Shown here piece after piece: positions 40,305-48,714 of a DNA stretch of 64,000 bases. The position numbers were made by a program, and so were the translations under genes. The notes beneath the pieces are model-generated. The model did not search any database and was not told the origin of the DNA. It saw only the letters and a list, made by a program, of their open reading frames with translations. Each line of letters begins with the position of its first letter. Position 1 is the stretch's first letter. The DNA is from Salarchaeum sp. JOR-1 (lineage in GTDB: Archaea; Halobacteriota; Halobacteria; Halobacteriales; Halobacteriaceae): positions 1,054,001 to 1,118,000 of the forward strand of contig NZ_CP042241.1 in NCBI RefSeq assembly GCF_007833275.1, read 5' to 3'.

Positions 40305-41012
40305 ATGAAACTCGCTCGCGCCCGCATCGACGGCGAGGTCGTCGAGGGACGCTACGAGGACGGGACGCTCGTCACCGATGACGCCGCGCACGACGTGGCC
40401 ACCGAGGACTTGCTCGCGCCGTGTTCACCGTCGGCGCTCTACTGCGTCGGCCGGAACTACGCGGCGACGCTCGACCAGATGGAGTACGAGCGCCCCGACC
40501 AGCCCGACTTCTTCATCAAGCCGCCCGTGTCCGTCATCGGCCCCGGAGACGCGATTCCGTATCCGAGTTTTTCGGAGGAGGTGACGTACGCCGGCGAACT
40601 CGCCGCCGTCATCGACGAGGAGTGCACCGACCTCACCGAGGACGAGGTCCCCGACGCGGTGCGCGGGTACACCATCATGAACGACGTGGACGCGCTCGAC
40701 CAGCCCGGCCGCACCGCCCGGAAGGCGTTCGACGGCTCCGGCCCGCTCGGCCCCTGGATAGCGACCGACCTCGACCCCACCGGTATCGACATGCACACCG
40801 TCGTGGACGGCGAGCGCCGCCAGGAGTCGAACACGGAACTGATGCTGTTCGACCCCCGCGAGATCATCGCGTTCCTCAGCGAGCGATTCACGTTTCAGGC
40901 CGGGGACGTGGTCGCGTTCGGCAGTCCCGCGAACCCCGGAACGATCGAACCGGGAAGCGAGGTCGCCATCACGTACGAGGGCGTCGGCACTCTCCACAAC
41001 ACCGTCCGCTAG
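40305..41012 (+). CDS. fumarylacetoacetate hydrolase (FAH) family protein
   Basis: The 235-residue protein covers the FAH fold: LYCVGRNYAATLDQM near residues 45-60, PDFFIKPPVSVIGPGDAIPYP, then EVTYAGELAAVIDEECTDL (metal-ligand Glu in the YAGELA segment) and YTIMNDVDALD (metal Asp). Later come the SGPLGPWIATDLDP loop and the DVVAFGSPAN end. Such enzymes cleave C-C bonds of diketo acids or decarboxylate oxaloacetate. The exact substrate is unknown. ATG 40305 gives MKLARARIDGEVVEG, the usual start. Its stop shares CTAG (41009-41012) with the convergent cupin gene. Confidence 0.9.
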   Translation: MKLARARIDGEVVEGRYEDGTLVTDDAAHDVATEDLLAPCSPSALYCVGRNYAATLDQMEYERPDQPDFFIKPPVSVIGPGDAIPYPSFSEEVTYAGELAAVIDEECTDLTEDEVPDAVRGYTIMNDVDALDQPGRTARKAFDGSGPLGPWIATDLDPTGIDMHTVVDGERRQESNTELMLFDPREIIAFLSERFTFQAGDVVAFGSPANPGTIEPGSEVAITYEGVGTLHNTVR

Positions 41013-41377
41013 AGGCGTTCCGGGTTCTCGACGGTTCGCTCTTCGTCGTCGGCGTCGCCCGTGTTCAGGGTGCCCGCGGGTTCGACGAGCAGGACTTTCG
41101 CCTCGCCGTCGCGCGCGACCGGCCTGTGTTCGACGCCCGCCGGAACGACGACGAGTTCGCCCGCCGCGAGTTCGACGGGGTCGTCGTCGCGGACTTCGAT
41201 GTCGAGGCGGCCGTCGAGGACGTAGAACAGTTCGTCCGCGTCCTCGTGGGCGTGCCAGACGAACGCGCCCTCCAACCGTGCGGCCTTCACGTGCTGGGCG
41301 TTCGCCTCGGCGAGCACGCGCGGACTCCACTGCTCGCTGAACGAGTCGAAGGCGTCGTCGACGCTGACTTTCTCCAT
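41009..41377 (-). CDS. cupin-domain protein
   Basis: The 122-residue single-domain cupin has FVWHAHEDADELFYVLDGRLDIEV (motif 1: H-x-H-x4-E-x6-G) and ELVVVPAGVEHRPVARDGEAKVLLV (motif 2: P-x-G-x2-H). All His/Glu ligands of a metal site are present. The N-terminal KVSVDDAFDSFSEQWSPRVLAE region is family-typical. Single cupins may be enzymes, ligand binders or regulators. The acidic tail suggests a soluble cytoplasmic protein. It overlaps the FAH gene by four bases. Confidence 0.88.
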   Translation of the reverse strand: MEKVSVDDAFDSFSEQWSPRVLAEANAQHVKAARLEGAFVWHAHEDADELFYVLDGRLDIEVRDDDPVELAAGELVVVPAGVEHRPVARDGEAKVLLVEPAGTLNTGDADDEERTVENPERL

Positions 41378-41484
41378 ACGTCACGATGGATGGCGGACGG
41401 AATGAGGGTTCGGGACGGGGAACCATAGCACGGTCGGGCGTATCCGGGGGGTTCTTCCGTCCCCGTCGCGTCCTCTCGAACCCA

Positions 41485-41667
41485 ATGGGCTTCGGAAGCT
41501 ACGACGAATCCGAGCAGAAAGACCAGAGCGCGAACGTGGACGAGGACGCGGGCGTGAACGTCCACGAGAACGACCACGAGGGCGAGGTCGCGCTGGAGGG
41601 CGGCGACGACACGGACGCGCTCGTGGACGCGCTCAGCGACATGAAAGACAGCGACGACGAAGACTAA
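41485..41667 (+). CDS. DUF5786 family small acidic protein (60 aa)
   Basis: The 60-residue protein MGFGSYDESEQKDQSANVDEDAGVNVHENDHEGEV... has the MGFGSYDESEQ start characteristic of the haloarchaeal DUF5786 family. It has extreme acidity and no hydrophobic core. It is probably disordered. No role is known. The ATG at 41485 is the family start; upstream in-frame codons belong to a GC-rich promoter region. Confidence 0.8.
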   Translation: MGFGSYDESEQKDQSANVDEDAGVNVHENDHEGEVALEGGDDTDALVDALSDMKDSDDED

Positions 41668-41692
41668 GGCCCCGGCGCGCTCGTTTTCGGTC

Positions 41693-41917
41693 GTGCGCGA
41701 GACGCACGACAAACTGGTTCGAGACGGCGTTCCTGACGTGATTCGAGCGAACGGCGAGACGCCGGAACTCGAACGCGTCTCGGGTGCGGAGTACCGGGAG
41801 CGACTGCACGAGAAACTGGACGCGGCGGTCGCGGAGTTCCACGACGACCCGTCGGCCGCGGAACTGGCGGACGTGCGCGCCGTCCTCGACGCGGTCGAGC
41901 GTTCTGGTAGCGAGTAA
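41693..41917 (+). CDS. short phosphoribosyl-ATP pyrophosphohydrolase/MazG-like protein, C-terminally short
   Basis: The 74-residue protein from GTG 41693 starts VRETHDKLVRDGVPDVIRANGETPELERVSGAEYRERLHEKLDAAVAEF, the KLVRD-x-I/V-P pattern of a MazG-like family with proposed NTP house-cleaning activity. It then has HDDPSAAELADVRAVLDAV and stops at ERSGSE. Relatives usually continue some 25 residues with a helix and an RGGF-like end. That part is absent here, and no continuation is visible before ychF at 41972. It may be a genuinely short version or a decaying gene. Confidence 0.65.
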   Translation: MRETHDKLVRDGVPDVIRANGETPELERVSGAEYRERLHEKLDAAVAEFHDDPSAAELADVRAVLDAVERSGSE

Positions 41918-41971
41918 CACGCCACCGGGCCTTTCAGAACCCGTTTAGGCGCGAATCGTCTCTTTCGGGTA

Positions 41972-43159
41972 ATGAGTTACAAGATCGGTCTCGTGGGCAA
42001 GCCCTCGGTGGGGAAGTCCACGTTCTTCAACGCGGCGACGATGGGTGACGTGCCCGAGGGCGCGTACCCGTTCACGACTATCGACCCCAGCCTCGGCGAG
42101 GCGTACGTCCGCGTGGACTGCGCGGCCCCGGACTTCGACGAGACGTGCGAGCCGAACACGGGCTACTGCCGGGACGACAAGCGCTTCGTCCCCGTGAAAC
42201 TCGTGGACGTGGCGGGCCTGATTCCGGGCGCGCACGAGGGGAAGGGCCTCGGGAACCAGTTCCTCACCGACCTGAACGAGGCGGACGTGCTCGTGCACGT
42301 CGTGGACTTCTCCGGGGAGACGGACATGGAGGGCGAACCCACGGAGGGCCACGACCCCCGCGACGATATCGACTTCCTCGAAGACGAACTCGACCAGTGG
42401 TACCTCTCCATCCTGGAGAAGGGCATCGAGCGCTTCGAGACCCGGCACATGGCCGAGACGGAACTCGAGGTCGAACTCGCGGAGCAGATGAGCGCGTTCG
42501 GCACGAACAAGGACGAGATCAAGCAGACGATTCTCTCGCTCGGCCTCGAACTCGACCCCGCGACGTGGGACGAAGCAGACGAACTCGAACTCGCCCGCGA
42601 AATCCGCAAACGCACGAAGCCGATGGTCGTCGCGGCGAACAAGATGGACACGCCCGAGGCCCGCGCGAACTACGAGGAAATCACGAGCGACCCCGACTAC
42701 GACCACCTCACCATCGTCCCGTGCAGCGCGCACGCCGAGAAGGCGCTTAAGACCGCAGAAGAGAACGGCGTCGTCGAGTACACGCCCGGCGCGAGCGACT
42801 TCGAGATCACCGGCGACGTGAGCGACGAGCAGGCCGCGGGCCTCGACCAGATTCGGGAGTTCGTCGCCGAGTTCGACGGCTCCGGCGTCCAGCGCGCGCT
42901 CGAAGCCGCGCTGTTCGAGGAACTCGACGCCGTCGCCGTCTTCCCCGGGAGCGCGAACGGGAACTGGACGAACGGCCCGTTCCCCGACTGCTTCGTCCTC
43001 CCCGCGAACGCGACCGCCGAGGACTTCGCGTACCACCTCCACTCCGACATCGGCGACGGCTTCCTCCACGCTATCGACTGCCGGACCGAACGCCAGATCG
43101 GCGCGGACACCGAACTCGAAACCGGCGACGTGGTCGAAGTCATCTCCACGAACCAGTAA
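41972..43159 (+). CDS. YchF/Obg-like GTPase family protein with TGS domain
   Basis: The 395-residue protein has G1 GKPSVGKS (residues 9-16), a G3 DVAGL in KLVDVAGLIPGAHEGKGLGNQFL, and an insertion of coiled helices (about residues 120-185). The G4-like sequence is VVAANKMDTPEA. The TGS domain sits at the C-terminus (HSDIGDGFLHAIDCRTERQIGADTELETGDVVEVIST). It is probably a ribosome-associated ATPase/GTPase. The CEPNTGYCRDDKRF loop with two Cys lies between G1 and G3 and is seen in archaeal members. It is the last gene before the start-less lipoprotein relic. Confidence 0.94.
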   Translation: MSYKIGLVGKPSVGKSTFFNAATMGDVPEGAYPFTTIDPSLGEAYVRVDCAAPDFDETCEPNTGYCRDDKRFVPVKLVDVAGLIPGAHEGKGLGNQFLTDLNEADVLVHVVDFSGETDMEGEPTEGHDPRDDIDFLEDELDQWYLSILEKGIERFETRHMAETELEVELAEQMSAFGTNKDEIKQTILSLGLELDPATWDEADELELAREIRKRTKPMVVAANKMDTPEARANYEEITSDPDYDHLTIVPCSAHAEKALKTAEENGVVEYTPGASDFEITGDVSDEQAAGLDQIREFVAEFDGSGVQRALEAALFEELDAVAVFPGSANGNWTNGPFPDCFVLPANATAEDFAYHLHSDIGDGFLHAIDCRTERQIGADTELETGDVVEVISTNQ

Positions 43160-43205
43160 CCACCAGAAGGCATTTCGTCCTACTGACGGTTCCTCCGGAA
43201 AGCTC

Positions 43206-43574
43206 CCTCTCTCTCGTCGGTGGTTCGTTCGAACCGCGCCGCTCGCCGCGCTCGCGCTCGCCGGGTGTAGTTCGTCGCGGGAATCCGGTGTCACCGACAT
43301 TTCCCTGACGAACCACACCGCAACCGAGGTGACGGCCATCGTTCGGGTCGTTCGCGAGGACGACACGCGATTACTCGACGACACGGTTTCGATCGCCGCT
43401 GGGGCGACTCGAACGTACGAAAACCCCATTGAGGGGTCGACGGTTCGCGTCACTGTCGATGTCGAGAACGGGCCGGAGGGGACGCGTGAGTGGACGGAGT
43501 GGGCGAATGATTCGTCCGGGTTGTTTGTCGATATACGCGAGCGGGATGTGTCGTTCTCCGTGGTCGCCGCCTAG
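43206..43574 (+). pseudogene. Tat-lipoprotein gene lacking a start codon
   Basis: In one frame 43206-43574 encodes a Tat-lipobox signal, then a short extracellular beta domain. The signal reads P-L-S-R-R-W-F-V-R-T-A-P-L-A-A-L-A-L-A-G-C. The domain includes VTDISLTNHTATEVTAIVRVVRED and TWANDSSGLFVDI-like text, ending DVSFSVVAA. No ATG, GTG or TTG precedes it in this frame back to the previous in-frame stop. The first in-frame GTG (43329) lies after the lipobox. The start has probably been mutated (the codon before CCTCTCTCTCGT is CTC). A leaderless non-standard start or a sequencing error are alternatives. Its stop shares CTAG with the next gene. Confidence 0.5.
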
Positions 43575-43918
43575 TACTCTGCTTCGAGGTAGCCGCCGAT
43601 GTAGCCGCCCGCGGCGCTCAGCGCGGCGGTGAAGCCGACGGCGAACACGACGACGAAGAGGATGGCGACGACGCCGAGCGCGGCGAACTCGATGGGGGCG
43701 AAGGGGAGCGCGCCCGCGAACAGCGCGAGTACGAGAATGAGTGGGAGGGAGGCGACGATGCCGGAGATCGCGCCGACGCGCGCGCCGTCGCCGGGGCCGT
43801 TCGCCTGGAGGTAGCCGGCGGCCGCGCCGCCGAGGAGGGGCGAGACGCCCGTGAAGGAGAGGACGACCGTGACTGCGGCGCCGATGAGGGCGTTGATGAG
43901 GGTGTTCTCTTTCGCCAT
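43571..43918 (-). CDS. DUF5518 family membrane protein
   Basis: The 115-residue protein MAKENTLINALIGAAVTVVLSFTGVSPLLGGAAAGYLQANGPGDGARVGAISG matches the DUF5518 pattern. It has four hydrophobic segments: about residues 9-28, 30-42 (glycine-rich), 50-75 and 82-108 with GYIGGYLEA at the end. The glycine-zipper loops suggest tight helix packing. No function is established. Its stop shares bases 43571-43574 (CTAG) with the relic lipoprotein gene. Confidence 0.85.
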   Translation of the reverse strand: MAKENTLINALIGAAVTVVLSFTGVSPLLGGAAAGYLQANGPGDGARVGAISGIVASLPLILVLALFAGALPFAPIEFAALGVVAILFVVVFAVGFTAALSAAGGYIGGYLEAEY

Positions 43919-43960
43919 ACGCGTCAGGACGCGGCCCCGGGATAAGTCGGTTGTGCCGGC

Positions 43961-45007
43961 TCAGGCGCGCGCGGCGGTGACGGTGCGCTGCCACGCGGCG
44001 AGCCAGTCGCCGAGAGAGGCCGCGAGCGAGCCGTAGTCGGGGCTGACGGTGGCGTCGGGGGTGCGGACGTACCGGTCGAAGTCCTCGGGGAGCGCGGCGT
44101 CCTCGATGACGGGGAGCGACCCGGTGAGAACCGCGATTCGGCCCTGCACGTTCGGTTCCAGCAGGAATCTGGTGAACCTGTCGACGTGCTTCGCGTTCGC
44201 GGCGTCCGCGAACCGGCCGACGCCCACGACGTGCCGATAGGCGTCGCCGTCGAGGAACTGTACGCGGTAGCGTTCGAGGTCGAGCCGATCGCGTGCCGCG
44301 AACAGCGGCGTCGTGGACGTGCCGACGAGCACGCCGCCGAGCCCGTTCCGGTACGCGGTTCGCGCGTCCGCGCTGGACGCGACGAGGTGCGCGCCCGCGT
44401 CGAGGAACTCGCGCCAGCGCTCGCAGGCCTCGCGGAGGCCGAACTCGTGGATCGACCACGCGAAGAACGCGAGGCCGAGCGCGTCCGTCCGCGGGTCGGG
44501 GACGAGCGTCAACGGCGCGCGTCCGGGAGCGAAGAACTCTGCGAACGACGTGGGCGGCGCGACTCGCGTCTCGTCGTACACGAGACACACGTCGGAGCGC
44601 GTGACCGGGAGCACGCGCGCTTCGGGGTCGAACTCGTACGCGTCGATCACTTGACCGTAGCCACTTGCCGCCGTGAACAGGCCGTCGGTGCGCTCGCGTG
44701 CGGTGGCGAGCGCCCCGGGGGTCACGCCGAGGAACGCGTCCGCGTCGACCGCTGCGCCCTGCAGGTGGCGAGCGACGTACGCCGACAGCGCGCCGGGCGG
44801 CGTCTCCCAGGAGAGCGTGGCGGTCGTGCGCGCCCGGAACTCCTCCGCGAGCCAGGTTCCGGCGACTTCGGCGTCCGGACTGGACGCGACGAACTCTCGG
44901 GTCGCGCCCGCCGTCAACGCCTCTCGGGGCGTGCTGGAGTTCGCACAACCGGCGAGTCCGGCGAGCGCGCCGGAGGCGAGCGAGGTGAGGAGGGCGCGAC
45001 GACGCAT
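43961..45007 (-). CDS. extracellular solute-binding lipoprotein, thiamine-type (ThiB-like)
   Basis: The 348-residue protein starts MRRRALLTSLASGALAGLAGC, a Tat signal with lipobox. It then has the periplasmic-binding-protein fold of ABC importers: REFVASSPDAEVAGTWLAEEFRARTTATLSW, LPVTRSDVCLVYDETRVAPPTSFAEF, LTLVPDPRTDALGLAFFAWSIHEFG, and YRVQFLDGDAYRHVVGVGRFADAANAKHVDRFTRFLLEPNVQGRIA, resembling thiamine/iron binding proteins. I see no permease or ATPase partner (ThiP, ThiQ) in the window, so it is an orphan or works with a distant transporter. ATG 45007 is chosen over an adjacent GTG. Confidence 0.8.
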   Translation of the reverse strand: MRRRALLTSLASGALAGLAGCANSSTPREALTAGATREFVASSPDAEVAGTWLAEEFRARTTATLSWETPPGALSAYVARHLQGAAVDADAFLGVTPGALATARERTDGLFTAASGYGQVIDAYEFDPEARVLPVTRSDVCLVYDETRVAPPTSFAEFFAPGRAPLTLVPDPRTDALGLAFFAWSIHEFGLREACERWREFLDAGAHLVASSADARTAYRNGLGGVLVGTSTTPLFAARDRLDLERYRVQFLDGDAYRHVVGVGRFADAANAKHVDRFTRFLLEPNVQGRIAVLTGSLPVIEDAALPEDFDRYVRTPDATVSPDYGSLAASLGDWLAAWQRTVTAARA

Positions 45008-45048
45008 CACTCGGTTGTCGTTACACGACGGCCTTATGCTTTTACTAC

Positions 45049-45213
45049 CTACACGCCGCCGTGCATCGCCTGGTTCTCGCCGTCGACGAGGTTGTGGAGG
45101 CGGCGCTCGGAAGACCCGAACTGGCGTTGGCAGCGGTCAACCCACGAGGTCGTGTCCTCGATGGATGGGTGCTTGGCGGTCGATGCGGCGGGTCGTGTCG
45201 TACTCTGGCTCAT
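45049..45213 (-). CDS. possible small protein (54 aa) of unknown function
   Basis: ATG 45213 opens a 54-residue polar sequence (MSQSTTRPAASTAKHPSIEDTTSWVDRCQRQFGSSERRLHNLVDGENQAMHGGV) with no membrane segment or known motif. An A/T-rich ATTTATGATAG lies about 110 bases upstream on this strand. The composition is less acidic than in neighbours, so it may be acquired or spurious. Low confidence. Confidence 0.3.
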   Translation of the reverse strand: MSQSTTRPAASTAKHPSIEDTTSWVDRCQRQFGSSERRLHNLVDGENQAMHGGV

Positions 45214-45414
45214 CTGGGTGGTGTGGATTCGGGTGGGTAGCGGGCGGAACTGGCCGGGGCGTGCTGGCGTGCGGGTGCGCGTACGGATAGCATCACGAGT
45301 ACTCCCAAACGCGAGACTATCATAAATGTTCATGTTCGTACTGGGTGTTGCCGCCGCGACCAATGCTACCACACATATCGGATGACTTTACCGTCTCCCC
45401 ACCCAAGAGAGGCT

Positions 45415-45699
45415 GTGAGCGAAGAAAGTGGCCGCCGGAACCTCCGGATGCCAAACGACGACGAAGTCTTCGCCGTGGTCTCCCAACACAACGGGGGCAA
45501 CCACGTCGAACTCCAGTGCGCAGACGGAAAGACTCGAATGGGCCGCATCCCCGGTCGCATGAAGTACCGCGTCTGGATCAACGAGGGCGACGTCGTCCTC
45601 GCCGAACCCTGGGACTGGCAGGACGAGAAAGCCAACGTCGAATGGCGCTACGACGACCAGGCCGCGGAACAACTCCGCGAAGAAGGCCACATCGACTAA
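45415..45699 (+). CDS. translation initiation factor aIF1A (eIF-1A family)
   Basis: eIF1A helps Met-tRNA binding and start-site selection on the 30S subunit. The 94-residue OB-fold protein has [86 protein letters not shown], a complete archaeal eIF1A. The start is GTG 45415, matching the usual start ([12 protein letters not shown]). Archaeal genomes often hold more than one eIF1A copy. It is the last core gene before the low-GC segment. Confidence 0.93.
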   Translation: MSEESGRRNLRMPNDDEVFAVVSQHNGGNHVELQCADGKTRMGRIPGRMKYRVWINEGDVVLAEPWDWQDEKANVEWRYDDQAAEQLREEGHID

Positions 45700-45750
45700 C
45701 CCGACTTCTCACGTCGTTTCCCGCCGCACAGCCACCGGTATCGCGAAAAC

Positions 45751-45764
45751 GGCCTCGGCACTCA
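45751..45764. repeat. 14-bp direct repeat, left copy, at the edge of the low-GC segment
   Basis: GGCCTCGGCACTCA occurs here, 52 bases after the eIF1A stop, and again at 48982-48995. Nine bases CTATCCATA at 45776-45784 have their inverse TATGGATAG at 48967-48975. Confidence 0.5.
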
Positions 45765-45887
45765 CGACTCACAATCTATCCATAGCGAACGTGGGTGGCG
45801 CCGCTGTCAAGGCGACTTAGTCTAAGTCTCCGCCGCAAGCCGAGCACGCGCGTGTCCGCGGTTGTCCGCTCTGTCGGCAGGCCCCGC

Positions 45888-46442
45888 CTACAGCTGCACG
45901 ACGGACAAGTACGTTGAGACCCGACTCCCCCCGATACGGAGCGGACTGCCCTCGTACTGTTCGACCTCCAGGTGGAACGAGTCGCCGCTATCAACGTCGA
46001 GGACGGGGCGGCTCGCCTGGAGCTGCCAGTCGTTTGGGCCCTCTGCGAACGCCTGTGCGACCCCGACATTGCCGTTCCTCCTGACGGTGAACCAGTGGTT
46101 CGTTCCGGACGAGGGCTGGTCGCGCAAGAAGATACCGCCGGAGACCAGATAGTTCCCTGGCTCGGTGACCTCGATAGTGTAGTTCGAACTGCTCCATTGG
46201 CTTCGCTGGTCGATTTCGACGTTCTGGAACTCGATCGTCGTCGAGCTCCCAGACGGAACCGACTGGCCGTAGGCGTCCCAGACGGTCGTGCCGACGTCTG
46301 TCGCGACGACCGTATCGGCCTTCACGCGGATGGCGCTGACCGTCTCCGGAGAGATGTCGTCGCCGGAGTGCAAGCCAACGAACCAATCAAACAGAAGTAG
46401 AACTCTATTACCGCTGGACTGAGAATGGATCGTACCGATCAC
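45888..46442 (-). CDS. C1q/TNF-like jelly-roll protein (184 aa)
   Basis: From a GTG at 46442 the protein has a polar start, then a beta-rich domain. Strands end in GNYLVSGGIFLRDQPSS, HWFTVRRNGNVGVAQAFAEG, RPVLDVDSGDSFHLEVEQYE and a final STYLSVVQL, matching the C1q/TNF-like order (Y-x-V, NG turn, LxxGDxxxL, x-SxF/Y-L). There is no signal peptide, so export or a truncated N-terminus must be considered. A stop lies five codons before the GTG. GC and codon use are visibly lower than in the flanks. It is divergent from the CapA lipoprotein. Such domains occur in adhesins, virus fibres and surface proteins. Confidence 0.62.
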   Translation of the reverse strand: MIGTIHSQSSGNRVLLLFDWFVGLHSGDDISPETVSAIRVKADTVVATDVGTTVWDAYGQSVPSGSSTTIEFQNVEIDQRSQWSSSNYTIEVTEPGNYLVSGGIFLRDQPSSGTNHWFTVRRNGNVGVAQAFAEGPNDWQLQASRPVLDVDSGDSFHLEVEQYEGSPLRIGGSRVSTYLSVVQL

Positions 46443-46554
46443 AATAGTGTGCTGAACTTACCCTCTGTATGCCGCAGGCCGTTTGGATCGACTGGGTAGG
46501 GTTTCAACAGAGCCAGTCCACCACTTTTCTATCCAGGAGTCTTTTATCAGATCA

Positions 46555-48714
46555 ATGGATCAGTGGTCCCGTCGTGAATTCGTTCGGATTGCAACGGTCG
46601 GAGCGGGAGCGGGAATTGCCGGGTGTAACGCTCTTTCGCCGTCAGAGTCGACAGAAAACGATTTCCAGACAGAACAGACCGATCAAAAATCCGCAGGTAG
46701 CTCCGAGCCCATATCGGGACGAGTTGTCGACATAGAGGGCGAGGAGATCACCGGTGCGACGCTGAAAGCGATCGTTCCAGGGAGCGGATTCGTAGCCGAG
46801 ACAACCACTGATGAGCAAGGACGATTTGATGTAGTGGAGGTCGACGGACCAATCTGGCTTCGCGCAGCGAAAACGGATTTTATCGGACGGACTGTCGCTG
46901 TGGCTCCGGGAACAAGTCCTCGTATCAGACTCTCACCTCGTGAGGGAACAGTCGCGCTCAGTTTCGGCGGCGACGTAATGTTTGGCCGTCGGTTCTACGA
47001 GGACGACCACCCTCTCGAACCGCACTTCCAGATTCGACCTGATGACCGGATGGAATCACACCAGACGATACTACAGTACATTTCCCCACTGTTACAGGAC
47101 GCCGATCTCACGTCAGTGAATCTCGAAACACCGCTGACGACGACGGCATGGAGACACCCCTCCAAACGGTACCACTTCGTATCGAACCCGGACGCCGCAC
47201 CCGCGATGGCCGATGCCGGGATCGACTATGTCGCACTGGGGAACAACCACACGCTCGACGCGTTGACGCCGGGGTTGGATGAGACGTTACAGGCACTCTC
47301 TGCTGCAGGGATCGAATGGTCTGGTGCCGGCAGGTCCAGCACAGAAGCGTGGGAACCGACGTACTTCGAACGGCGGGGACTTACCATCGGGTTGGTCTCC
47401 TGTACTACCGTTACGGGCGACCAGTACGATATCGATTGGTCAGCCGACGACAACCAGTCCGAGACATATGCAGTGTCGGGGGACGACGTGGCCGGGACAC
47501 CCGACACTGAGCAACTGACGGTCTCCGGGAGTGTCGGGGTAGCAGCGGCGACTCGCGACCGAATATCTCGGACGGTATCAGAAGTCGATGCGAACGCGGA
47601 CGTAACCGTCGTCCAGATCCACGGCGGATCCGAGTATCAACAGGAACCGACCGACAAAATCAGACGCCTGACTGAAACGGCAAAGACAGCCGGTGCAGAC
47701 GTTGTCGTCAATCACCATCCACACGTAACCGGTGGAGTGGAACTGCAGGATGAGACACTGGTCGCGTGGACGCTTGGAAACCTCGTGTTCGACCAGGAGT
47801 TCTGGTCGACGTTTCCATCGTATATCTTGACGGTCCACGTCACTGACGATGGTATCACCAGAGCGTACGTTGACCCCCTTCTGATTGAAGGCTACGTTCC
47901 GAAAGGGGTGGTCGACAAACCGAGGACGTGGCAACTCCGGGAAACAGCCGCGTTGTCGTCGGATGAGTTCTCGCTTGACCACAACAGGCTGGAGTACGTC
48001 GCAAGAGACGAGACACCGGCCCGGACAGCAACCCGAACGCTGGACGGAGACGGGACAATATACACGCGGAACTCGGGATGGGTCAACCGAGTCATAGACG
48101 GGGCGGAATCTGTCGAACTGGGCCGTGACCTCCTTCCGACTGGAACGTTCGACGACCCTGATATCGACGACGGGCGGCACGAAGGTCCGTTATGGCGGTT
48201 CAGTCGTGGATCAGACTCCAACGGTCCGGAGTTCGGATACGACGGGAGTGGCGGGATTCAACTTTCCCGAACCGCAGACAACACCCAGCGGTCGATTCTG
48301 ACGACGGCCGAGCGTGTCCCCCTAACCGGGCGGACGACCCTTCTCGGCCAGTACCGCCACGAGACGGATACCCGACTGGAACTGCTCGTGCGATGGTACG
48401 AGTCGACCAGTGGTTCGGCACTCGATTCAGTGTCGATCGATCTCGACCGAACGACTGGCTGGGAACGTCTCGAACGGTCGCTGTCGACACCTGAGGAAGC
48501 GGCCTATGTCCGCCTTTATTTCCGGCTCTATCCTCCCGACGACGGAGAGAAACGTGTCGCCAACTTTGACAACATTCAGTTGGTCGAATGGACCGATTCA
48601 GTAACTAGCGGCGGCAAAAACTACGATTACCTCCGCGTACACGAGTCGTCAACCATCGAGTTTACATCGAGTAGCCTATCTGACGAGGCTATCTCGTGGG
48701 AAGCTCTCGATTAA
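46555..48714 (+). CDS. Tat lipoprotein with CapA (poly-gamma-glutamate type) metallophosphatase-like domain
   Basis: The 719-residue protein starts MDQWSRREFVRIATVGAGAGIAGC (Tat signal, lipobox Cys24). A carboxypeptidase-regulatory-like Ig domain follows (about 50-145). The CapA domain has SFGGDVMFGRRFYEDD, DADLTSVNLETPLTT, YVALGNNHTLDAL, VVQIHGGSEYQQEPTDKIRRL and NHHPHVTGGVELQDETLVAWTLGNLVFDQ (about 155-440). The C-terminal 200 residues are beta-rich and carbohydrate-binding-like (GTFDDPDIDDGRHEGPLWRFS). CapA proteins are needed for polyglutamate or capsule formation. ATG 46555 starts the Tat signal. GC is lower than in the surroundings. No ligase genes are adjacent. Confidence 0.82.
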   Translation: MDQWSRREFVRIATVGAGAGIAGCNALSPSESTENDFQTEQTDQKSAGSSEPISGRVVDIEGEEITGATLKAIVPGSGFVAETTTDEQGRFDVVEVDGPIWLRAAKTDFIGRTVAVAPGTSPRIRLSPREGTVALSFGGDVMFGRRFYEDDHPLEPHFQIRPDDRMESHQTILQYISPLLQDADLTSVNLETPLTTTAWRHPSKRYHFVSNPDAAPAMADAGIDYVALGNNHTLDALTPGLDETLQALSAAGIEWSGAGRSSTEAWEPTYFERRGLTIGLVSCTTVTGDQYDIDWSADDNQSETYAVSGDDVAGTPDTEQLTVSGSVGVAAATRDRISRTVSEVDANADVTVVQIHGGSEYQQEPTDKIRRLTETAKTAGADVVVNHHPHVTGGVELQDETLVAWTLGNLVFDQEFWSTFPSYILTVHVTDDGITRAYVDPLLIEGYVPKGVVDKPRTWQLRETAALSSDEFSLDHNRLEYVARDETPARTATRTLDGDGTIYTRNSGWVNRVIDGAESVELGRDLLPTGTFDDPDIDDGRHEGPLWRFSRGSDSNGPEFGYDGSGGIQLSRTADNTQRSILTTAERVPLTGRTTLLGQYRHETDTRLELLVRWYESTSGSALDSVSIDLDRTTGWERLERSLSTPEEAAYVRLYFRLYPPDDGEKRVANFDNIQLVEWTDSVTSGGKNYDYLRVHESSTIEFTSSSLSDEAISWEALD

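Noticed and set aside
45049-45372. Transposase fragment next to eIF1A
   Set aside because: I looked for DDE or HUH motifs and terminal repeats and found none; only a weak 54-codon frame remains.
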